From: Lachnospiraceae bacterium
Lineage (GTDB): Bacteria > Bacillota > Clostridia > Lachnospirales > Lachnospiraceae
Direction: 5' to 3'
DNA length: 64,000 nucleotides
Assembly (NCBI GenBank): GCA_022510665.1
Contig: JAFLSZ010000001.1
Span: 1-64,000 of the forward strand
Shown: positions 57,825-64,000 of the stretch, in pieces
Layout: each line of letters begins with the position of its first letter
Position numbering within the stretch: the first letter of the stretch is position 1
Made by a program: the position numbers and the translations under genes
Notes under the pieces: model-generated
Databases searched by the model: none
What the model was told of the DNA's origin: nothing
Seen by the model: only the letters and a program-made list of their open reading frames with translations

Positions 57825-57896
57825 ACACCGCCATGACTTTTTTATTACAAAATCGTCACTTTCCGAAAAAACGCAAAAAACATAAAACGAAAAAAT

Positions 57897-58895
57897 CTAT
57901 ATAATGCCTTTATAAAAACGAATCGTAAAGACAGCGCCGCCCTGCGGATGATTGTCCGCCTTTATTATCCCATTCTGCCCCGTCACAATCATGCGCGAAA
58001 GAGCAAGCCCGATACCGATACTCTGTTCACCGGAATTTTTCCCCTTATAAAAGCGTTCAAACAGGCGGGGCAGATCTTCTTTTGCTATTCCCTCTCCCTC
58101 ATCCCGGATTAAAATCTCGGAATAAAGCGCGTTCTCGTTTGCCGTAACGAATAAAGTCCCGCCGTCTTTCATATGTTCAAGGCAATTTTTCATAACATTT
58201 CCGACTGCCTCCGCCGTCCATGACAAATCTCCCGTAAAACCACCCTCCGCCGATACCGCAAGCTTTTGCTCCCGTACCTCCATCGAAATTTCAAACGGCT
58301 CCGCCGCCTTTTTCAACAATTCCCCGAAAGAAACCCTCTGCTTTTGAAACTGAATCATACCGGCGTCCAGACGCGCAATCTTTAACAATGATTCTACGAG
58401 CCAGTCAATTCGCGTTATCAGTTTACGAAGCTCCAATAAATGCTCTTTCCGGATGTCCTCTCCTTCCTCTCCCCCCATCGAAGCCAGCGTCAGATGCAGC
58501 GCCGTAAGCGGCGTACGGAGCTGATGGGAAATATCCGCAATCAAATCCGCCATACGCTCCTTGTCCCTGCGCATCAGGTCGTTCTGCTCCCGTAAACGTA
58601 TTACCAGTTTCATTATTTCGCTCCGCAAAAGGCTCAGTTCCCCTTCCTTGTATTCGGAAAGCGTCTTCTGTTCCGAGCCGTGCAAAATCGCGTCAATCTC
58701 CGTACAGAGTCGTTCAAGCCGGACGTAGCGCTGCTTTGTCACATAAAAATGATATCCCGCCATCGCCAGAAACAATACCAAAAACAAAAGAGACTTCTGC
58801 GGCGCCGCCCACAGGGCAAGTCCTGTCCCCACGGCGGTAAAAAGCATATAAACCACGAACTGTATACGCAGTTCCGCATTCCTTAGAAGTTTCAT
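57897..58895 (-). CDS. Sensor histidine kinase
   Basis: LIADISHQLRTPLTALHLTL, GEGIAKEDLPRLFERFYKG, SIGIGLALSRMIV; AGGAGGG RBS before ATG 58895. Confidence 0.92.
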   Translation of the reverse strand: MKLLRNAELRIQFVVYMLFTAVGTGLALWAAPQKSLLFLVLFLAMAGYHFYVTKQRYVRLERLCTEIDAILHGSEQKTLSEYKEGELSLLRSEIMKLVIRLREQNDLMRRDKERMADLIADISHQLRTPLTALHLTLASMGGEEGEDIRKEHLLELRKLITRIDWLVESLLKIARLDAGMIQFQKQRVSFGELLKKAAEPFEISMEVREQKLAVSAEGGFTGDLSWTAEAVGNVMKNCLEHMKDGGTLFVTANENALYSEILIRDEGEGIAKEDLPRLFERFYKGKNSGEQSIGIGLALSRMIVTGQNGIIKADNHPQGGAVFTIRFYKGII

Positions 58896-58956
58896 CACTA
58901 TCCCTCCTGTTTTCCTTTTTTCCTGCCTGCTTCTTTCTTCCCTACGCTTTGTACTT

Positions 58957-59628
58957 TTATTCTCCCGCCTTATACCCAATTCCGCGTACCGTTTTTATAA
59001 TCAAAGGATTTCCCGCGTCCTCCTCAATCTTTTCCCGCAGCCGCTTAATATAAACCGTCAGCGTATTGTCGTTTACAAACTCTCCTGCCGCGTCCCAGAT
59101 TTCCTCCAACAGCTTTGTCCGGCTTAACACAACGCCTTTGTTATGAAAAAACACGGATAACAGACGGTATTCTAACGCCGAAAGGCATAAATCGGCTCCG
59201 TTTTTAAAGGCAGCTCCTTTTTCGGCATCCAGATAAACCCCGCCGATTTCGAGTACCTGTTTTCCCTTTCCCGTCCGACGCAGTACGGTGCGGATACGGG
59301 ATACCAGTTCCCTCGGCCGGAACGGTTTGGCAATATAATCGTCGGCCCCCATTTCAAGTCCCGCCACTACACTGTGTTCGTCTCCCGAAGCCGTCAGAAA
59401 AATGACCGGAATATCCCTGTCCTGCTTTAAGGCGGAACAGACCACAAACCCGTTGCCGTCCCTCAGCGAAATATCCAGCAGTACCAAATCAAACTCCGTT
59501 TCCCCCGCAAGACGCAGGGCATCGGACTGCCCTTTTGCGTTCGTCACGGCAAATCCTTCCATTTTTAAAAACTCCGTCAACGACTTTACAATTGCCTCGT
59601 CATCCTCCACCAAAAGAATTTTTGTCAT
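58957..59628 (-). CDS. OmpR-family response regulator
   Basis: MTKILLVEDDEAIVKSL, LLDISLRDGNGF, GADDYIAKPFRPREL, winged-helix C-terminus. Confidence 0.95.
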   Translation of the reverse strand: MTKILLVEDDEAIVKSLTEFLKMEGFAVTNAKGQSDALRLAGETEFDLVLLDISLRDGNGFVVCSALKQDRDIPVIFLTASGDEHSVVAGLEMGADDYIAKPFRPRELVSRIRTVLRRTGKGKQVLEIGGVYLDAEKGAAFKNGADLCLSALEYRLLSVFFHNKGVVLSRTKLLEEIWDAAGEFVNDNTLTVYIKRLREKIEEDAGNPLIIKTVRGIGYKAGE

Positions 59629-59777
59629 CTGCTTCCTCCTCTCCTGTATCTGAAACCGCTTTTCACAAATTTTACTTAATTCTCAAATATTACAATAGCA
59701 CCGTCCATCTGTTTTGCTTACGTTTTCTATAACATGAAAAAAGAACCTGCCATTCGGTAAGTCCTTCTTTGCAAAAG

Positions 59778-59863
59778 CGGAGTGGGTGGGATTCGAACCC
59801 ACGGTACCTTGCGGTACAACTGATTTCGAGTCAGTCTCGTTACGGCCTCTTCGATACCACTCC
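59778..59863 (-). tRNA. tRNA-Ser (CGA)
   Basis: Minus strand acceptor GGAGTGG/CCACTCC; anticodon arm ACTGA-CTCGAAA-TCAGT; long variable arm; GTTCGAATC T-loop. Confidence 0.93.
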
Positions 59864-59900
59864 GTATAATCTATGGTAACAGCAAATGCTGTAATACCCG

Positions 59901-60887
59901 CTATGATGCGCCGACGGCATTCAGCAGAAACAACTCCACTGCGATACGCTCGTCAATACGCCCTGTTTTAATCTGCTCCTCCAGCTCCGTTCCGTAAGTA
60001 ACCAGACGAAAGAGCTGCTCTTTGGTAAAATTCTTTGCCTGCGAAAGGCACTTCCCTACCGCAAACGGCGGCATCCCCGCTTTAGAAGCAATGGCGGAAC
60101 GGTCAAGCCCCTGTCTGTTCATCTCCGCCGCCTGCAAAATCATATTGCACTGGCGCACCATCAGATACAGTACCGTCATCGGCTTCTCCCGCACGGCAAG
60201 CAAATCGTGATACAGCTTTAAGGCAAGCTTTTTATCCTTAGCCCCAAGCGCGTCGATCATGGCAAAAATCTTTCCGGAAATCTGTTCCACCGTCACCGCG
60301 AGAATATCTTCCTTCGTGATAACCTCCCGTTCACCGGTATAGCAGACCAGCTTCTCCGCTTCGCTCTCTATATTCTCCATATCGCTTCCGACACGTTCCA
60401 GAAAAAAACGCAAGTCGTCTTTGCTGATTTTCTTCCCGTCCCGGTTTAAAAGCTGTGCGCTCCAAAGCATAAGATCGCTTTCACCAAGGCCGTTCATTTC
60501 GCAGACGTAGCCGTGTTCTTTCACGGCCTTAAACATCCGGCTCCGCTTATCCACCTCGGTTTCGTTAAAAATGAGTACCGCGCTTTCCGGGATGCGGGAA
60601 ATCTCATCCGCAAAGTCACACGCGTTTTTAAACGCTCCTGTATTTTCCAAAACAATGACGCGGTGTTCCGCGAAAAAAGGCATCGTTTCCGCCAGATTCC
60701 TGACCTCATTCCAGTCGGTATCTTTTCCGGAAAATACGGACAAATTCATCTCGTCCCCGCCCGCGAGCGCTCCCGCTTTCAATTTGGAAGTATAAAAACG
60801 GCGCAGATACGTTTCCGTCCCGTAAAGCAGATATACGGTCTTGTACTGTCCGGTTTTGATATGCTCTTTTATTCCCTTCATAGGCAC
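59901..60887 (-). CDS. holA: DNA polymerase III delta subunit
   Basis: VYLLYGTETYLRRFYTSKLK, RVIVLENTGAFKN, ITKEDILAVTVEQISGKIFAMIDAL. Confidence 0.9.
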   Translation of the reverse strand: MPMKGIKEHIKTGQYKTVYLLYGTETYLRRFYTSKLKAGALAGGDEMNLSVFSGKDTDWNEVRNLAETMPFFAEHRVIVLENTGAFKNACDFADEISRIPESAVLIFNETEVDKRSRMFKAVKEHGYVCEMNGLGESDLMLWSAQLLNRDGKKISKDDLRFFLERVGSDMENIESEAEKLVCYTGEREVITKEDILAVTVEQISGKIFAMIDALGAKDKKLALKLYHDLLAVREKPMTVLYLMVRQCNMILQAAEMNRQGLDRSAIASKAGMPPFAVGKCLSQAKNFTKEQLFRLVTYGTELEEQIKTGRIDERIAVELFLLNAVGAS

Positions 60888-60920
60888 TCCTTTAACTTTA
60901 TCTATTGTACATGAACTGCG

Positions 60921-63419
60921 TCAAAATAGCAAGGGGATTTTTGATTTTTTCTTATACAAAACTTTTTCCTTCACCCCATAACATATCCGATACCTGCTTT
61001 TTCCCACCTTTACGGTAATACAGCCTATTTCGTCCGTCCGCAGCACCCTGCTTTCCGCCCCGTAAAGCGTTTCCAAAGTTTTTTCGTGCGGATGCCCGTA
61101 CCGGTTATTCTTTCCGCAGGAAATAACGGAAAACACCGGCCGCAGCTTTGTAATAAACTCCTTTGAAGATGCACTCGCGGAACCGTGATGCGCCGCCTTT
61201 AATACCTCAACGGAGCGCTCTTTTAGTTCCTGCCGCGCTAAAAGACTTCTTTCTCCCGCCGCATCAATATCTCCGGTCAGCATTAAATCAAACTCTCCGT
61301 AAGAGGCAAGCAATACCATGGACGAGGCGTTTTTGTCGGAAAATACCGCGCCTTCCTTTGGCGCCAGACAGGAAAGAGAAAACTTCTTCCCCGGCAAAAG
61401 GCAGTCTCCCGCGGATAAATACAATACCTTCACATTCTTTTCTTCGGCGCTTTTTACAAGCTCCAGATAGGCGGAATCCGGTTCCTCCAAAAGCGGCAGC
61501 GCAATACTTTTAATTAAAATCTCTCCCTGATATCCCGCAGCCGCAGCGCGGTACGAAGAATATGACGGCATTCTTGTTAAAAGTTCGCGGATTCCGCTGA
61601 TATGGTCGCTGTCCGTATGACTGATTACCGCACAGTCGATGACACGGATTCCGCTCGCTTTTAAATAAGGAATCAGCCGCGTACTTCCGACGCTCCCTAC
61701 ATCCGAACTTCCGCCGTCTACCGTAATCACCGCGCCGAAACGCTCCCGTAAAACGATTCCGTCCCCCTGCCCCACATCCAGAAATACCGCTTCAAACGCC
61801 GCACAGGGCAGGGGCAGAAGAATGACCGGAAGAAAAAGAAGCACGGCGCCCAAGCGTCTTTTACGTTCCCGCTTTTTTGTACTTTGCAGCGCAAACACAC
61901 TTCCTGCCAGCACGGCAAAGTAAAGCACAAGCTGCCACAAGGCAGGCTTTCCGAACAGCAGCATAGAAAACGGAAGCCTTGAAACAAATTTACAAAGCGT
62001 TTCATACAGCCATAAAATCGCGTATACGCCGCCCGCGAAAAAATATCCGAGCCCTGCGCTAAACAGTCCGCCGATACCCGCTAAAAGGGCACAGATAAGC
62101 AGAATTGTCATAAGCGGTACGACAAACGGATTGAGAAAAAATCCGTAAAGGGGATACTCAAAATAGTGCAGCGCCGTGACAGGGAGCGTTACAAGCTGAA
62201 TCGCCATACCGGACAAGACAATACTCTTTCCCTTTTTTGCCCACGCCGCCTTTCCTTTTAATAAAACCCCTTCCTGCTTATTTAATATGCCCGTAAGCAC
62301 CGACGCACCATAGGCAGCAGCATAAGAAAGTTGAAAAGATGCCGTATACAAGGCTCCCGGACTTTGAAGCAAAATTAACACCGCGCTGACCGCTATTGCC
62401 GAAAGCGTATCGTATGTCCTGCCGAGCGCCGTTGCAAAAAGAAGCAGAAAAAACATAATGACGGCCCGTTTCGTAGAAGTTCCCGCATCCACAAATTTTC
62501 CGTACAGAATCACACAGGCACACGCGGCGGGAATCGCTCCGTTTCTGCCAAGCGGAGTACGGCGCAGGAAACGATATACCGCCATACCGAGCAACGACAC
62601 ATGCAGTCCCGAAATCGCGAGGATATGTGAAATCCCCCCGCGGCGGTATAACTCCTTTGTTTCCTCCGACAAAAGCGCGCGTTCCCCCAAAAGCATCGAA
62701 GAAACTATCCCCGCGCGGTCTTCCCCGAGGTAGATCAGATAGCTTTCCTGTAATTTGTTTTTTGCCATGAAAAATGCCTGATTTAAGCGATGATAAGAAA
62801 AATCCGTAATCCTGACGGACGACGCCGTAAGCGTCCCCGTGATTCCAAGAGAAAAATAATACTGTCCGGCATCAAACTGCCCAAGGTTTCCCGCGGCTTC
62901 TATCCCTTTGCCTTTTCCGTACAGCTGCACCTGCTGCCCGTCTTTTATCGTTCCGTTTTCCGCCGCAAAGCCGTCCATGTAAACAAGCAATGTTCCGACC
63001 TTACGGTACTCTCCTTCCGAAGAATCCGGCGCGGCTTTTGCCCCTTCCAGTTCAAAACGGACTCCGGTTTTTGATGCTCTCATGTGGGTAACGGTTCCCG
63101 TTACCCATATCTTTCCGCCGTCCTCCATACTTTTTTCAAAGCGCGCCGCACGCCTGTTATACTCCGTTCTCTCACCGCTCATTACCCCAAAGCCAAAAAG
63201 CAGGCACAACGGCGCGGCAAAGAGCAGCCTGTCCCCGAAAGACGGTTTCCGTTTCTCTTTTCTCATTTTATAATACACTAAGACTTCCGCCAAAAAAAGA
63301 AACAGCCCCATTCCGAATACAGCGAAAAAGCGCATCCGCTCCGATAACATACCAACGGCGAATACGGCGGCACACAGCACCGCCGGCCGTTTCAAAAAAA
63401 CACTCCTTTGCCCTATCAT
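60921..63419 (-). CDS. comEC: ComEC/Rec2-family competence protein
   Basis: Competence domain GISHILAISGLHVSLLGMAVYR; MBL domain FLDVGQGDGIVLRE, ISHTDSDHISG, LKAAHHGSASASS. Confidence 0.93.
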   Translation of the reverse strand: MIGQRSVFLKRPAVLCAAVFAVGMLSERMRFFAVFGMGLFLFLAEVLVYYKMRKEKRKPSFGDRLLFAAPLCLLFGFGVMSGERTEYNRRAARFEKSMEDGGKIWVTGTVTHMRASKTGVRFELEGAKAAPDSSEGEYRKVGTLLVYMDGFAAENGTIKDGQQVQLYGKGKGIEAAGNLGQFDAGQYYFSLGITGTLTASSVRITDFSYHRLNQAFFMAKNKLQESYLIYLGEDRAGIVSSMLLGERALLSEETKELYRRGGISHILAISGLHVSLLGMAVYRFLRRTPLGRNGAIPAACACVILYGKFVDAGTSTKRAVIMFFLLLFATALGRTYDTLSAIAVSAVLILLQSPGALYTASFQLSYAAAYGASVLTGILNKQEGVLLKGKAAWAKKGKSIVLSGMAIQLVTLPVTALHYFEYPLYGFFLNPFVVPLMTILLICALLAGIGGLFSAGLGYFFAGGVYAILWLYETLCKFVSRLPFSMLLFGKPALWQLVLYFAVLAGSVFALQSTKKRERKRRLGAVLLFLPVILLPLPCAAFEAVFLDVGQGDGIVLRERFGAVITVDGGSSDVGSVGSTRLIPYLKASGIRVIDCAVISHTDSDHISGIRELLTRMPSYSSYRAAAAGYQGEILIKSIALPLLEEPDSAYLELVKSAEEKNVKVLYLSAGDCLLPGKKFSLSCLAPKEGAVFSDKNASSMVLLASYGEFDLMLTGDIDAAGERSLLARQELKERSVEVLKAAHHGSASASSKEFITKLRPVFSVISCGKNNRYGHPHEKTLETLYGAESRVLRTDEIGCITVKVGKSRYRICYGVKEKVLYKKKSKIPLLF

Positions 63420-63432
63420 CAAAACTCCTTTC

Positions 63433-64000
63433 CTATTCTTTTTCAATCACATTTAAATCACGCTCATACGGCAGCGTCAGGTCCATTGTCTGATACAGCT
63501 TTTTCTGCGCTCCGTCAACATAAAACTGCACCCGGTAAATTCCCGGAAGTTCCGCCAGACTGTTGACAACGGAATAAATCGTAACTTCCTCCGATACCTC
63601 CGGCAGCTTGTCCAAAAAGCCCCCGCTCAAATCAACATAACATATTCCGTCCTTTGTGGACACGCTCACCACCTCTGTCTTTTCCGAAAGCACCGGATAT
63701 AATCCGTCTTCTACCGGGCCCGCAATCAGCTGGCGCAGCACGACCTGTTCTTCCGTTTCCGAAACCCTGTACGGAATTTTGAGATTTGACGCAATCAGCG
63801 CATCTCCCGTTTCATTCGCGTAATAGACCGTAGTGTACAGGTATTGATAATCGTCCGTGTCCGGCCCCGTATTATCAATGAAATCTTCGGGTTTCATAAT
63901 GCCGACAGGCGTATTCTGCGTTCCCATAAGCGGCTGCCCCATTACATAAAACTCTACCGAATCAATCTCCGGCACCTGACAAACCGTTTTCACAACCGCG
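63433..64000 (-). CDS. GerMN-domain protein, truncated at the right window edge
   Basis: VVLRQLIAGPVEDGLYPVLSEKTEVVSVSTKDGICYVDLSGGFLD…EVTIYSVVNSLAELPGIYRVQFYVDG. Confidence 0.85.
   Translation of the reverse strand, partial: AVVKTVCQVPEIDSVEFYVMGQPLMGTQNTPVGIMKPEDFIDNTGPDTDDYQYLYTTVYYANETGDALIASNLKIPYRVSETEEQVVLRQLIAGPVEDGLYPVLSEKTEVVSVSTKDGICYVDLSGGFLDKLPEVSEEVTIYSVVNSLAELPGIYRVQFYVDGAQKKLYQTMDLTLPYERDLNVIEKE

Overview
The window is a 64-kb chromosomal segment from a low/mid-GC Gram-positive anaerobe. Gene content and order suggest a Lachnospiraceae-like Clostridia: sporulation genes spoIIP and gpr, the hprK-ROK-murB-whiA-HPr/Crh-dnaE-pfkA run, and PilZ and FliK-like proteins. Most of it is dense housekeeping sequence: rlmD, potABCD plus an XRE-cupin regulator, trpS, recO, era, an M16C peptidase, dapF, pfkA, dnaE, whiA, murB, hprK, metH, metF, bioY, birA, spoIIP, gpr, rpsT, hisS, holA and comEC. 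There are also two two-component systems with ABC transporters, an ABC-2 transporter/lipoprotein operon, and two tRNAs (Gly-CCC, Ser-CGA). I saw no CRISPR array, rRNA, transposase or phage module. The observations most worth a second look are: (1) an AT-rich four-gene cassette (GNAT, a DUF4160-like protein and two small unknowns) bounded by a 49/50-bp direct repeat that also encodes the GNAT C-terminus; (2) an HPr-family protein next to whiA with Glu at position 15 and Ser46 retained, a Crh-like variant; (3) a YqzL-like 59-aa ORF between era and recO that the ORF track misses and that overlaps recO out of frame; (4) a MerR regulator with a C-terminal membrane domain and a 19-bp-spacer promoter; (5) a Cys/HExxH-like protein resembling the SprA-related family beside a PilZ gene; (6) several near-consensus promoters and operators. 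All calls come from reading the sequence; no database search was run.
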